Shown here: one piece after another, positions 23,480-34,526 of the stretch
Layout of the letters: each line of letters opens with the position of its first letter
Numbering within the stretch: position 1 is the first letter of the stretch
Assembly: GCA_900312665.1 (NCBI GenBank)
Contig: ONZQ02000001.1
Span: 2,705,248-2,769,247, forward strand
Direction: 5' to 3'
DNA length: 64,000 bases
Source of the DNA: Cephalotrichum gorgonifer
Lineage: Eukaryota; Ascomycota; Sordariomycetes; Microascales; Microascaceae
Translations under genes and position numbers: made by a program
Notes under the pieces: generated by a model
Database searches by the model: none
What the model was told of the DNA's origin: nothing
Seen by the model: the letters and a program-made list of their open reading frames with translations, nothing else

Positions 23480-24577
23480 ATGGTGGAACCGGCACCGACA
23501 AGTCCGCGAGCGGTGACGTCTCCAAACCAAGACGTTACCGCCCAACCACAAATGTCGTCGGCATCACCCAGCGCGACGTCATGCTTGCCTGACACTGAAG
23601 ATGATGACGATACGTTGCTCAGTCGCGATGGCTCGCAAACACCCGGGCCATCAACGACGACACCGTCACAGGCACCACCCTCACTCTCACTCTCACCAAG
23701 CCGGGGCAAGCTAAAACGGCGGAAGCCGTCGTCGAGGCCGGGCTCGCCCCAGACTCGGCCCAAAACGCCGGATATGCCCACCCCAAAACGGCGGAAGCCG
23801 CAGTCGAGGCAAAGCTCACCCGAACCTCGGCCTAACACTCCGGATCCGCCCACCACTCCCAAAGCACCTAAGAGTTCCAGGGCACCGTCCACTCCCGACA
23901 ACCAGAAGCCGGATATCTCGGCGTCGCCGACCAACCCCTCTCCGCGATCCATGCCGCCTCCATCGCCCTCGTCTAGTGGGTTGAAAGGCAAGGAACCCGC
24001 CACTGCCTGCCCGCCCTCGCCGGTACCGTCCGAGGCCTCGGACGGAACATCATCACTGTGTAGGTCACCGTCGCACTGCAGCTACGAGCCATCCATCCCG
24101 GATGAGGAACTCAATGAGGAGCCGGCAGCTCCCAAATGCGACTCGCCCATTTCCGCCGAGAAGCGTCTCGAGATTGACTCCGTCGTCCGAACGTGGCTGC
24201 CTCCCGTGAACCCGCCGCCCCGGAGGATTGAGGTCGACGACAATTTGCAACCCGATAATAGGCTGCAGATCGACGAAGGCTTCTGCGACGAGGCGGGGGA
24301 CCAGGAGCAGGAGCGCCTCCAGACCATCCTAATCATGGAGCAGATGAGGGCACGGGTAAGGATGTCTCACCGTCCCTGGACCGCGGGAGGAGCCCCAGTT
24401 CAGCAAAGGGTAGTACAGAAGACCATACGAATGAGGAGGAGGGACAAGACGAGGGAGACGGCACCTGGTTCCCTACCTTCGGCTTCATCTGCGGCTGCTT
24501 CTTCGGCCTCATCTTCGGCTCCTTCTTTAGCTGCGTCTTCATCGGCCTCGGCTAGCTCGGCGGCGCCCGCGCCGTGA
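23480..24577 (+). CDS. disordered Ser/Pro-rich protein, C-terminus uncertain
   Basis: The open frame gives 365 residues, mostly disordered Ser/Pro/Thr/Lys-rich sequence. A tandem duplicated module (KRRKPSSRPGS / KRRKPQSRQSS) lies near residues 75-115. A more ordered acidic part follows (LEIDSVVRTWLPPVNPPPRR). The frame has good third-position GC up to about 24355 (ending MEQMRAR). Beyond that it becomes a low-complexity Ser/Ala tail. A different frame, ending at 24555, then shows nearly pure C-ending codons and encodes an acidic stretch followed by a Phe/Gly/Cys-rich hydrophobic segment (GTWFPTFGFICGCFFG...). A strong donor (GTAAGG, 24356) lies at the switch. The true product may be about 340 residues and membrane-anchored. 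Family not recognised. Confidence 0.55.
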   Translation: MVEPAPTSPRAVTSPNQDVTAQPQMSSASPSATSCLPDTEDDDDTLLSRDGSQTPGPSTTTPSQAPPSLSLSPSRGKLKRRKPSSRPGSPQTRPKTPDMPTPKRRKPQSRQSSPEPRPNTPDPPTTPKAPKSSRAPSTPDNQKPDISASPTNPSPRSMPPPSPSSSGLKGKEPATACPPSPVPSEASDGTSSLCRSPSHCSYEPSIPDEELNEEPAAPKCDSPISAEKRLEIDSVVRTWLPPVNPPPRRIEVDDNLQPDNRLQIDEGFCDEAGDQEQERLQTILIMEQMRARVRMSHRPWTAGGAPVQQRVVQKTIRMRRRDKTRETAPGSLPSASSAAASSASSSAPSLAASSSASASSAAPAP

Positions 24578-27500
24578 TATCACCACTTGTGAGGTGATGG
24601 ATTATATCGCCCACCACGTTTTCACATACGATGCGCCTCGCACCACGCCTCACCACTCAACCCGCGTCTCGGCGTACCCGCATCTGGGGTATATAGGCAA
24701 TCCGATGGGTATGTCACTACATTTACACCGCCCACGTTCTCAATGGGGAGACTTAAGCGCCCATATGGACGCCGTGTACCCTTCAAAGCCTAAGCCACCG
24801 ACACACATTTCGACTCGCTATCCTCCTGTGCCCTTGAGCACCGAGCCGTTGCGAACTCGGAAATATTATACGCTACACGAAATGTCCGATAACTCAGTCA
24901 CTATCGGATATATTTTGAGGACGAGTGCGGGATCCTTCAGGCGTTACAGCCCCCGGCTGTGTTTCGGAAGGTTTTCGTCACACCGAACCTGAAAGTTTTC
25001 CACCCGTGGGAAGGGAGGCTTTTCTTTTTACCACCCCTACGCATACGAACGCGATATACCCCCTTTGGTTCCGGAGTTTTGGAGCTCTTACGGTATTTTT
25101 GGTTGGATTTTTTATTGTGATTTGTTTGGTTAGTAGAGGGAGGAGAGTCGCGCATCATTACACTTATACCCCCGCGGGCTGGTCTATGTTTTTGTTTTCT
25201 TGATATGAAGAAAGGGGGAGACGATGGAGACATGAGGCAATCTGGAGTAATCTAGCTGGGTATAGCTGTTCTGGAGACACGTTTATGACTTGAGTCTGGG
25301 ATTGGTTTTGGCTGGTTTCTCTGTTTTCAGCGCCTTCAAACTGGAGCCTGGAGCCTGGAGCCTGGGCCACATGGTCTGCGGTCTTTAGGGAATAAGCTGG
25401 TCTATGGGGATACACCAGAGGCCGACAACGGAGGTCATGCAGCCACATGTCATTGTCTCGAGGAAACTGAATACAAATAGAAGCGCCATATCTCCTGGTT
25501 TCCAAGACTTGCATGTACGCGCATATGACACTGAATTGGCATCAGCCCCAGGCAGGCTGGGTGATCGATCCTACACCATTTACGGCAGCACCTAGTATAT
25601 TCGTGTATGCCTTCAAGCAAGCGTTGGATTCACTCAGCTACACAAGCAAGACCCGACCGGCTGGGTCGCGTTAACATGTCGAATCAATATCTCCCCGTGT
25701 GCAGTTCGTGCCAAGAGAGCAAACACCAGGGTGATATCATGTAATATGTGACAGAGTGGTGGTAATATGAGAATGGGAACCTACAGCGGGATCTCACTCC
25801 CGCTGGCTGCATGCATTGCTGGCCGCCTCGAGGGGCAAGGTGCGTGGGGCAAAGGATTTAAGGTAGCGTCCGCGGGAGCGTCCGCGGTCGTTGGCTGGAT
25901 GGTCCCATGGTGGTGGCACTAAGGGCAAGCTCCGCTAGTCGGCAGGCCTCAGACGCCCAGGTTGTCTTTCTCCTCTTTCGGACAGGCTTTGTTATTCCCA
26001 TTTAATCCCTCTATCATTAGCAATGTTCTTCCTTTCACCCATGTCTCCCTCTCCTTCTCCCTTCCTCCTCCTGCCGCCATGGCCCCTGCACTTGTCGATC
26101 ATGATGTGCGTGCTTTGGTAAGGTGGCTCCTGCCGATGTTACACCCGCGGGCTTCCCGGCCGTCCCGCGCCAAGACGCAGCCAACTTCCCCACGGGATCT
26201 TTTGGGGACGACGGGTGCGGGTGGTGGATGTTGGTTGAACGTTCCCATGAGTGGAGCGGTCTGAGAGGACGAAAGTTTGCTGGCCGGACATGGGAAGGTG
26301 GGTTCTGTCCGAGGTAGGATTGAAGGGATAACAGAGGAGAAGGATAGGCCGGTCCGGATCAAGTGATGGAATATTGAGATGACCGACCGGGGTAGGAGGG
26401 GGGAGGGGGTGGTGAGGGGTATGGCGAGCATGAGATGGAAGCGAGCAACGTGAAAACTGAATACCAATTCGAACTCGAGGGATGCATACCGCGAAGTCGA
26501 TCACGATGGCAGGCGCGGCCAACCTGGGCCCGAGTCTTAGTGGGAATAATGGACCGGCCGGATGGACCGGGTTGGATTACATCGTACCTGCTTCAACCTG
26601 CCTCGCACCTGCCTCGCACTGCACCGCATTACATTGCTCCCGCCCCCGGGCACATAAACTCTCGTAACACATTGCATCTGACGAGGGTGGGGTAATGTAG
26701 CCAAGTCGTGAAGCGACGAGCCGCCCAACAGCAGCCGTCCCGCGTCTCTTTTGCATCTCTGAAAAAGCCACGGCCGTAAAACAGCCAACAAGAACTCCAA
26801 CCTTTGAACACCAACACCACCACCCCACCCCTGGCGGGCGTTCGTTCCCCCGTCCCCGCCGCAAGTCATGACTCGCTAGCCCAACACCCAACATCTCAAG
26901 CCTTCATGAGGCAATACAGTCTCATGCATGTGAAACCAGGGCCTCCAGCCAGCCATCCTTCCTCCCGCCCCTCCCCGGATCGTCGTATCATTGCAACGCA
27001 TCGTCGTATCCCCACACACCCCGGGCTCTATTTCGCGGGTGCCACTCCATAGACGGCTGCCCCGCCCGCGAGGTGAAGCAGGAAGCGAGAGCGGGTGAAC
27101 ATGTTCGAATGGGTGAACGGGCTGTTTGTTTCGTCTGATCTCATTTTTGGCTCCCCCCATTGATATCCTTTTAGTTTCTTTTACCGAACTCGCCGGATTC
27201 GAACTAACCCGGTCATCCCAGTCTATCTCTCTCTCTTCCTGTCTCTTTCCTCCCGTGTTATTTCCATCTCCTTTCTCTTTTGTTCACGCTCTTTACATCC
27301 CTTCCACACAGACCAACGCCCTTGTTTAGAGAGGAATGGGCGTTTCCACGCCACACACACACATCTGGCACTCCGCCAGGCTTAGCCGAGCCCCGACGAA
27401 TGAGAAGTACGGAATCACCCCGGAGCTTTTTATAACTCGGCTTCAACTTAATGATTCTTCCTCTCCTTTACTCCCCAACCCAAAACCCCCAACCCAACCC

Positions 27501-28068
27501 CCAACCCACAGACTCGTGCACCTTCCTTGCCCCTTACCCTTTGTCACCACACAAGTTAAGCTAAGCCATGTTGGTGGTAACTTGGGGGTCACCATCCCTT
27601 TGTGACCCCCCGTCATAGGACCTTGGAGGGGAGTCTGGATCTAAATGGTGACAAAGGGCGCGTTGGAATGAGGGGATCGCCAACTAAAAAAATACTCCCA
27701 CCCCCCCGGAGCATTCCATCCTGCAGCCCACCCTACCAACCTCAAGGTGAACTAGCCTGCCGATAATACCACGCTGCGGATACTTCGCTCTTGGAGGTTG
27801 TGGCAGGGCAGGGATTTGCCTTAGCTGCTAGTAACATCGTCTAAGTTGCGCATGTCAGTCCGTTCTGGCTCTTCGGGCTCCGCATACAAACAAGCACATA
27901 TCCCCCCGTTTCCGTCAGCGACACACGAACCTTTATGTCTATCTTCTTTCTCTCCTATCTTCCCGTCTTCAACCCAGTTCCATTTACCTCTCAGGTAATT
28001 CGTTGTTCTGTAAAAAAAAAAAACCTAAGGGGCCAACATATCAACCCGCCTGACAAGTCCTCCCCGCC
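24578..28068. other. 3.5-kb region upstream of wetA
   Basis: No supported gene. It contains a CCCAAC-rich simple sequence near 27473-27512, short CA repeats near 27353-27362 and a poly-A run near 28010-28022. Near the gene are candidate AbaA sites (CATTCC words at 27333, 27665 and 27712) and one candidate BrlA site (27595). The stretch 26800-27060 is GC-rich with no coding signal. Confidence 0.45.
27333..27717. promoter_or_regulatory. candidate AbaA/BrlA site cluster upstream of wetA
   Basis: Three copies of CATTCC or its complement (27333-27338, 27665-27670, 27712-27717) match the Aspergillus AbaA element CATTCY. AAAGGGA on the minus strand at 27601-27595 matches the BrlA element MRAGGGR. 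In Aspergillus wetA is switched on by these factors. The words are short and could be chance. Confidence 0.3.
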
Positions 28069-29799
28069 ATGACTTACATGACAACGCAACACCTGATAGG
28101 GGCCCAGAACAAAGCTGATAGGCTGGACCCCTTCTGCGGCCCGCCGTTCCAGGATAATTTTGACGAGAACCTCTTTGATGGAACCGTCGGCGTCGGGTTC
28201 GGGGAGGCCCAGTGGGGATTTGGTGGCTCAGATACCTCGTCATGTCCAAATAGCCTCTCCGATCCAGAGTCCTTCTTGTTCTCCTGCGCCCCGACATCGT
28301 TTCCCGCCCCTGGCTTCCTGTTAGAGACAACTGTTCCATCCTCCACTTCAAACTCGCTTGACTGCCCCGACTTGCTGTCGCAAAACTGGGATGGAGCAAC
28401 AGGCATCGGGTCGGGTGCCATCGAACAACAGGCGTATGGGCGTGGGTACAGATCTACCCCCCTGCTCTCCCATTCGCCATCGCCACCAGCACATACATCT
28501 TCTGCGTCAGACACTCTGTTTCCTCCTATCTCCTCCGCCGAGCTTCTCAGGATCGAAGGCATCACACTGCATACTCCCAAATGGCCATCCACGCAGTCAA
28601 CACCTGCCTCCCCGACTCTCGGAAAACAACCTAGTAGGAGCTTTGAGGCCTTACCTTCGACCATGATGGCCTCTTCGAATAGTCAACAGTCAAACCAGTT
28701 TATGGTGGAAAGCGACGGGATGGGAGTTCTGAACAGCCAGTTCACGGTACCTAAAGATTCTTCCCATGCGCCTGGGTTATTAAGCCCGAGAACCTTCCCC
28801 TCACTTAAATCCTCCAGGAGGACCGTCACCGGATCTCCCTGTGTGAGAGGTACTGTCGAGAACGCCTTTTACAACCCAAACACCGCACCCATGCCTCCGC
28901 CTCGGGGTCAAAAGAACCCAGTGATACCCAGCCACGAGGGTCGCTACAGGAGTAACTGGGCTGGTCAAATGGATGCTTCCAGCGCCTTGACCGATAACTC
29001 GCCCTCACCTCCGGGGTCATTACTTGCAGATATCGGGGATAGCTTGCCGTGGACGGCATCAGGGTTGTCACCCCCTCTTCTGTCTGTGGAAGGCCCGGAC
29101 GACTTCTGGGATATTCACACAGAGAATCAGTCCTTAGTAGGGACTACCACTGCTGTCCAGAATGCAACGATGAGCCTCGCTCAATTCACAGACGGCTCAG
29201 ATTTTGTAGGGTATGAGGACTACAAGCAAAACTCAACCCCAAACAGCCTCCCTTCCGGTATCATGATCTCACAATCCCGACTGGGAGAGACGGCGGCCTC
29301 TATGCAGGATCTCCCGTTCTCCTTGTCGACGCCACGCCGGTCCATATCACTTCCATCTTCACCGCGGCGCCTACCTCCGCGAACACCGTCTTCCGGCACC
29401 CAACATACAACGCCTATGTCTACCCCCCGTAGGAGGATTCACGGTATCCGCGCCAGCACATCTCCCTCCCCCGGCCGCGGCCGTCTCAGGTCTGTATCGA
29501 GCGCAGCGGCGGACAGGAGCTTGCGGAAGCGGAGGTCATCGAGTAGGCGAGAGCAAAGTTTGGCCGTTGCCTTGGGTGGGGCGGGATTTGTCAACTTCAC
29601 TCCCCAAGACGGCGAGACCTTGATGACTGGGGTCGCACCGAGTGGTAGCACTAAGACCAAGGTGAAGAGGGAAAGGGAGGAGCAGGAAAGGAGGAGGAAG
29701 TTGGAGCAGGCGGCTATGAAGGCTGTAGAGGCCGCAGGAGGGAACGTGACGTTGTTGGCTGCGGAGGCGAGGAACTTGCTAGGTGGGAGAGATGATTAA
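28069..29799 (+). CDS. wetA: WetA-type conidial maturation regulator
   Basis: One exon of 576 codons. Residues 1-420 are Ser/Pro-rich and mostly disordered. The C-terminal 150 residues carry the WetA signature: TPRRSISLPSSPRR, then GFVNFTPQDGETLMTGVAPS directly followed by GSTKTKVKREREEQERRRK and KAVEAAGG. WetA is the third regulator in the BrlA-AbaA-WetA conidiation cascade. It is a DNA-associated regulator needed for spore wall maturation, trehalose accumulation and dormancy in Aspergillus; in Sordariomycetes it affects conidiogenesis and virulence-related development. A second in-frame Met lies three codons downstream of the first, and either could be used. The conserved basic helix at the end supports nuclear function. 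Confidence 0.88.
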   Translation: MTYMTTQHLIGAQNKADRLDPFCGPPFQDNFDENLFDGTVGVGFGEAQWGFGGSDTSSCPNSLSDPESFLFSCAPTSFPAPGFLLETTVPSSTSNSLDCPDLLSQNWDGATGIGSGAIEQQAYGRGYRSTPLLSHSPSPPAHTSSASDTLFPPISSAELLRIEGITLHTPKWPSTQSTPASPTLGKQPSRSFEALPSTMMASSNSQQSNQFMVESDGMGVLNSQFTVPKDSSHAPGLLSPRTFPSLKSSRRTVTGSPCVRGTVENAFYNPNTAPMPPPRGQKNPVIPSHEGRYRSNWAGQMDASSALTDNSPSPPGSLLADIGDSLPWTASGLSPPLLSVEGPDDFWDIHTENQSLVGTTTAVQNATMSLAQFTDGSDFVGYEDYKQNSTPNSLPSGIMISQSRLGETAASMQDLPFSLSTPRRSISLPSSPRRLPPRTPSSGTQHTTPMSTPRRRIHGIRASTSPSPGRGRLRSVSSAAADRSLRKRRSSSRREQSLAVALGGAGFVNFTPQDGETLMTGVAPSGSTKTKVKREREEQERRRKLEQAAMKAVEAAGGNVTLLAAEARNLLGGRDD

Positions 29800-31426
29800 C
29801 GGGAGGGTGGAATAAGCCCCCCACTCCCCTAGATCTGTTTTGGGGGCGGTTATGGAATCGGTGTTTGGGTGAATAGAGTGAGTGACCTGCTTCTTTCCAA
29901 AAGCCAGTCTGTCCCGAGATAACCTGGCTTGTACATGTGTTTGTCAAGGTTGGCATACGTTTTCAGGTCCGATGTATCTCATGTGGCTACCATTGTATAT
30001 GGTGCTTGTCGTAGTACTAGTGTGCTTGATACTTCGTTTTATGCTATACTCACATAAATACTCTTCTTTATATACGCACAAGACAAAACATGGGACTTTG
30101 TTAGTGGCTCTTGTACTTTCCCATTACCTAGTACTGAGATTAGAAGGAACACCGTAGTCACACTTCCAATTTTAGGTAGGAACTCAGTCATTTTGGGTCT
30201 TGGGTCTTGCAGATCTAAGGTGCCAGGCCACTTCCTAGCTACGTTCCCACCCCACTTACACGAGAGTACGTACTTCCGTGTAAAAGGGAAGGAGCCAAGA
30301 AAGACGGAGCTAGACGGTCAATAAGAGAGGAGAGAAAGGGCAGTCTGTACCAATCAAGAGGGAAGTTCCCACCTTTCGGGTTGGAGTGATAGGTGATTGA
30401 TGATACCTCCCACGCTCCCACCTCGTCTTTCGCCCATACTCACAAACACCTTTCACGGATGCCGACTACCAACTACTATAACCCCCCTCCCCTTTTTTTC
30501 CCCGGCTGCGACTGCGATGGACACAATGGGGACTTACCTTGGGAGAAGTTCTTTCCCTCCCGCTTCAACTCTTCCTTCCATGCACTCATGTCCACCCTAG
30601 CCTCTATCTTCTGTTTTGATATTGACCATCTGGCCGACCGACCGGCCTCTGTTCCCTCTCCTCCCCTTCTCTTTATGATCCCTTGAACGAAACCAGCAAA
30701 GCACGAGAGACAGCAAGTTTTTTTTTCTGATTTTCTTCATTCACCGCATCTTACTTCTCTCCAGAATCCTACCACAGAGAAAAGACTTTTTTCCTACTTC
30801 CTATCCACTCTCCGTTTCTGCATCTATCACCAACCCCACGAGCGAGCGATTTCAGCGACCGGAGAGGATAGTAACGGACAGGGATTAGACTAGGAAAGAA
30901 CCGCAGCCACCGAAGTAGGATATAGGGGGAACAGACTGTTGTGTTGCTGCTCCCCGATCCGTTGGATATCCATAGGAGAGTTGTAGCGGTATGAACGGAC
31001 AGCCTCCGGGGCCGTGATCGACCGCAGTCAAATTCGTTAGCGGGCGAGGGAAGAGTCAAGGTATGTCTGTTTCGTACTCTTCCATTTCTGCTCTCATTTG
31101 ATTGGAGCCTTATGGGCTCCCATATCGGCCAGCTTCGCTTGGCTTTCGGGTCCCAGTTTCGGCGAGGCATCTTGGACGGCAGCTCTCAACGGCCGGGGCA
31201 GGAATATTGTACTATCGTCAAGTTCGTTCTACAAAAGAAATGGCTAACAAAAGCGTCAAGCTCCAGAAGAACGACCGAAGCGAATGCCCTTCGGACTTTG
31301 GTACAGTGTTTGGCTTATATCTTGCATACGACCGAGTCTCAGAGTAAGCGAATCCGCCTCGCCCATCCTCTCTGATCACCGAGTTCAGACGCAAAGGTTA
31401 GCTGACTGCGACCTGGAGGATCCAAG
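29800..31426. other. intergenic region and probable 5' leader
   Basis: About 1.6 kb. No supported gene. The stretch 30400-31420 is likely promoter and 5' UTR of the next gene, with C/T-rich runs. A possible untranslated-intron donor (GTATGT near 31061) has no partner I can assign confidently. Confidence 0.4.
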
Positions 31427-33412
31427 ATGTCTTGCATTCAACAGCAATCACCTATCCCTGTCCACGCGGGACATCCCGCATTGAGAATTAATACGGACAT
31501 AACAAGTCTTCACAAAGCCTCATTCGAGGATATCAATTCGGCTCCCGTAACGAGGAAAGAACTGGGATTCCAGGATGTGATCCAGCAGCATCAATACAGC
31601 CCTGGGGTGGCATTTACGAGCAATAACTGGCGTCAGACCATGACTGTCCGGCCTTGTCCGGCGGAGACGAACAGCAGCACGGAAGATGCGTCCCCGGACC
31701 GGAACTTTTTGAACGAAGATTCTCTCGCTGCCACGTCGGGGTCGACTGAGTACCGTGTCTCTCCACTCAACCGAGGGGAAGGCGTAACCTTTGTCCAGGG
31801 AGGCCATGGAAGTGCTGCCTCTCCTCTGGATAGCGATGTCAGCAGTACAGGCACTCCTGGAGCGTCGGCGGGAACCCCGCCGGTCATGAGAGAGGCTGCC
31901 CTGGCAAGGATTATAAGCCACGGCTACTCTACCCTCGGGACGTCGAACGGAAAGTCACCAAGCTCTGCGAACAGGGTAGACATCTTCGAGATCCTCCCGA
32001 CTGTCCTCAACGCCCAAGGGAGAGCGGTATGCCAGCATCACGAAGAGAATGGCATCTGCGACTGCGAGGCCTTCCCTCTCGTGAGGATCGACTTTCCTTT
32101 GCCTATGGCCCGAAGCAATAGAGTCTGCTATCCGATCCAGGAGGTTGACGAGTCACAGACCGAATATCAACCAGTTTCGGATGCTCAGCATACACGTAAG
32201 GTCTCGCCGAGGGGGCCTACTAAGGACCAGCAAGATGAAGACAAGCACCAGGTCGAGGCAGAGCGCTTCAAGGGACTTCTCGGGAAACTGAGGAAGTCGG
32301 CTGAAGACAAGTGTAGCAGGATCATCAAAGAATGGAAAGACCCCATCACGGGCCGGTCCGAGCCACTGGCAAGCTGGGATAAAAATACCTACCTAGCTTG
32401 GTCCCGACGCCTCAATGAGTACAAGGACCTGGTCAATAATAAGTATGCTCCCAGAAGTGAGCGCCCCGAAGTCAAAGGGGTCGAGGTGCAGTCGAGCCCG
32501 AGTTCTACTGTCCCCAAGCAGTCTGTGCGAGAGGCTGTGGGCTCAGACAAGCCTAGCCTCAATGAGACCAAGATGGATGTTCCGGAACCGAAGCTGCGCA
32601 CGGCATGGAATCCAGAGGCCAAAGAGTTTTTGCCACCGAAGGATAGCACTACCCTTGGGACTCTCGGAGCAGCGAGTCAGGGGGCCAAGGCTCGCGAGAT
32701 GCTATCCGAGTTCGTCAGCCGGGCCAAAGCCCGGTGCAATGGCAACATTGGGGGTAGCAAAACCGCCAACCTGACTGGTGCCGTATCTACCCAGCCCGCG
32801 TTCGTCCCTCGAACGGCGAGCTTCGCTCCTGAAACCTTGACTCCTCCCTTCGGTCTGGGTTCCTCGCTTGCGCAAATGTTCGCCTGTGTTCCTCCTCTGG
32901 CGTTTCCGACTCCGCATATCCCGGATGCAGCCCTCGCGGGGCTGAACACACCAGGACTGGGGAGCTCCAAGTTCGATTTCAACCCGCTGGGTGGCACTGG
33001 TGCATTTAATCGCACCCTGGGGGCTGTACTAGCAGGCACCCCAGGAGTGGGCGCTCCTGGTCCTGCAGGACTGGCCGGAGTTAGCTTTGGCCCCCAGCGT
33101 CCATTCTCTCAAGGGTTCCCAGGCGCTACAGGCATCTTGCCTCCAGCTCCGAGCCGGATGCCACCTGGTCCAGTGCCAAAGCCACGTATGCCTGATGCCC
33201 AAGGCCAGCAGCAGTACGAGCAGTGGATTGAATGGAGAAAAGCGAACGAGCCTGGCTATGCTCTGGAATGCAAGGCTCGGCAGGCAAGAAGGGCTCAGCG
33301 GGCCAAGACGACCTCGGTGTCGTCGTTCAAGGGCGAATCTGAAACACGCGGAGGCACTAGCCGGAGCGGAGGGGGCTCTGAGTCGCGCGGCGGGAATTCC
33401 AAGACGGACTGA
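31427..33412 (+). CDS. uncharacterised protein with PAM2-like motif
   Basis: A single frame of 661 codons. I do not recognise a full domain. Near residue 393 the sequence TAWNPEAKEFLPP resembles the PAM2 motif (core xNxxAxEFxP), which binds the MLLE domain of poly(A)-binding protein. The central part (about 270-345) is charged and helical (SRIIKEWKDPITGRSEP, then WSRRLNEYKDLVNNKYAP). A short Cys/His patch (CQHHEENGICDC) lies near residue 205. The C-terminal third is Gly/Pro/Phe-rich and ends in an Arg/Gly/Ser tail (SETRGGTSRSGGGSESRGG), as in RNA-associated proteins. Inference: a cytoplasmic mRNA-related protein. The start at 31427 is the first Met of the frame; a spliced upstream exon cannot be excluded. 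Confidence 0.7.
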   Translation: MSCIQQQSPIPVHAGHPALRINTDITSLHKASFEDINSAPVTRKELGFQDVIQQHQYSPGVAFTSNNWRQTMTVRPCPAETNSSTEDASPDRNFLNEDSLAATSGSTEYRVSPLNRGEGVTFVQGGHGSAASPLDSDVSSTGTPGASAGTPPVMREAALARIISHGYSTLGTSNGKSPSSANRVDIFEILPTVLNAQGRAVCQHHEENGICDCEAFPLVRIDFPLPMARSNRVCYPIQEVDESQTEYQPVSDAQHTRKVSPRGPTKDQQDEDKHQVEAERFKGLLGKLRKSAEDKCSRIIKEWKDPITGRSEPLASWDKNTYLAWSRRLNEYKDLVNNKYAPRSERPEVKGVEVQSSPSSTVPKQSVREAVGSDKPSLNETKMDVPEPKLRTAWNPEAKEFLPPKDSTTLGTLGAASQGAKAREMLSEFVSRAKARCNGNIGGSKTANLTGAVSTQPAFVPRTASFAPETLTPPFGLGSSLAQMFACVPPLAFPTPHIPDAALAGLNTPGLGSSKFDFNPLGGTGAFNRTLGAVLAGTPGVGAPGPAGLAGVSFGPQRPFSQGFPGATGILPPAPSRMPPGPVPKPRMPDAQGQQQYEQWIEWRKANEPGYALECKARQARRAQRAKTTSVSSFKGESETRGGTSRSGGGSESRGGNSKTD

Positions 33413-34526
33413 GGAGCCAGCTGATCTGAGAGGAAGGAGCTGGCGGCAAGGTTAATTCCAAGAGGCTAGGTCAGTAGACTCCAAGGTGGAGGTGACGAGC
33501 GAAGGAGCAGGGGATGAAGGGCGGACATCGATACGAAGTTAGACGGAAGTGAGAACAATGAAGGTGGGAGGAAAATAAGGAAGTGAGGAAGTGGGAAAGG
33601 GAGAGTGCGAGACAATGCCCTTGGCTTAGCTTGGGGTACATTGTGGGGAGGCGCATCGTTTGAGTATTGCCATGGTCGAAGTCTCAGTCTATTCATAGCA
33701 TTGATGGGGGATGGAAAGGGCATTCATTGCGTTTGGCAGTTTTTGCTATGCTATCACGGTAGTCGTTCTTATTATGGGCGGAGGAAGTCAAGGCGACCTC
33801 TAGGTTTGAGTTATGGCATTGGGCTATTATTGTATCAGACGACAATGCGTTTTTGGCAGTAAGCTTATTACAAGCATTGGTTGTACTTACCCGAGCTGAA
33901 TAATAAAGTCCAGCATTAGTTTAAACGCGGGTCGGTAATGTCGCGGGTAAACGAGCCGCCTGCCTGAGCTTTCGAGCTATGCTCCATACTCGTACTTGTA
34001 TTCCGTACGTTTGACTAACCATCCCACCACCCCTCCAGAGGCATATCCGAGTTCCGCTTCGACTTGTCTGGAGGTATCTTCCGTATTTCTCAACACGAAC
34101 ACGCGAGGCACAGGCTGCTCAGTCCCCGAGGATACTTCATGGAAAGGGTACGGCACCCTTAGACTGTCGAGGCCCAGTACTACTAGCAAGCGGCGACCAC
34201 GGAATCTCGAAGACTTTGCGACTAGAATCTTGGATGCGAACGCGAGTGCGAGTACGAGTGCGAAGGTTGCGATTTACGATACCGGTGCACAACAGGGAAC
34301 CTTTTGTACAGCTTTTAACCCTTCTGATTAAAGGGGACGTTAGAGGTTGTCACGATTGCCCATCTGTGGCCTGCTTGCGACCACCCTACGATACCAGCCT
34401 CGATACCGCTCCTCCGACCATACCTGCCCACGACTACATCTATCTACATACGTCTATAGATACGCTCCTTGCGAACTCGTCTAAGCCTAGGAACACACCC
34501 ATAATCGCCACTCACCCATAACAGCT
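33413..34526. other. intergenic region between PAM2-like gene and med1
   Basis: About 1.1 kb without a supported gene. It contains an overlapping motif pair at 33987-34000 (TACTCGTACTTGTA, identical to 19743-19756) and an AC/TC-rich leader before 34527. Confidence 0.5.
33987..34000. repeat. overlapping TACTYGTA pair
   Basis: TACTCGTACTTGTA. The same 14-mer occurs at 19743-19756, and its reverse complement at 52973-52986. Confidence 0.8.

Noticed and set aside
27181..27260. tRNA B-box-like sequence on the minus strand (AGTTCGAATCC)
   Set aside because: No matching A-box, acceptor stem or anticodon arm can be folded upstream.
27473..27512. CCCAAC-rich stretch resembling a telomere-type repeat
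   Set aside because: Units are irregular and differ from the usual fungal TTAGGG/CCCTAA; treated as simple sequence.
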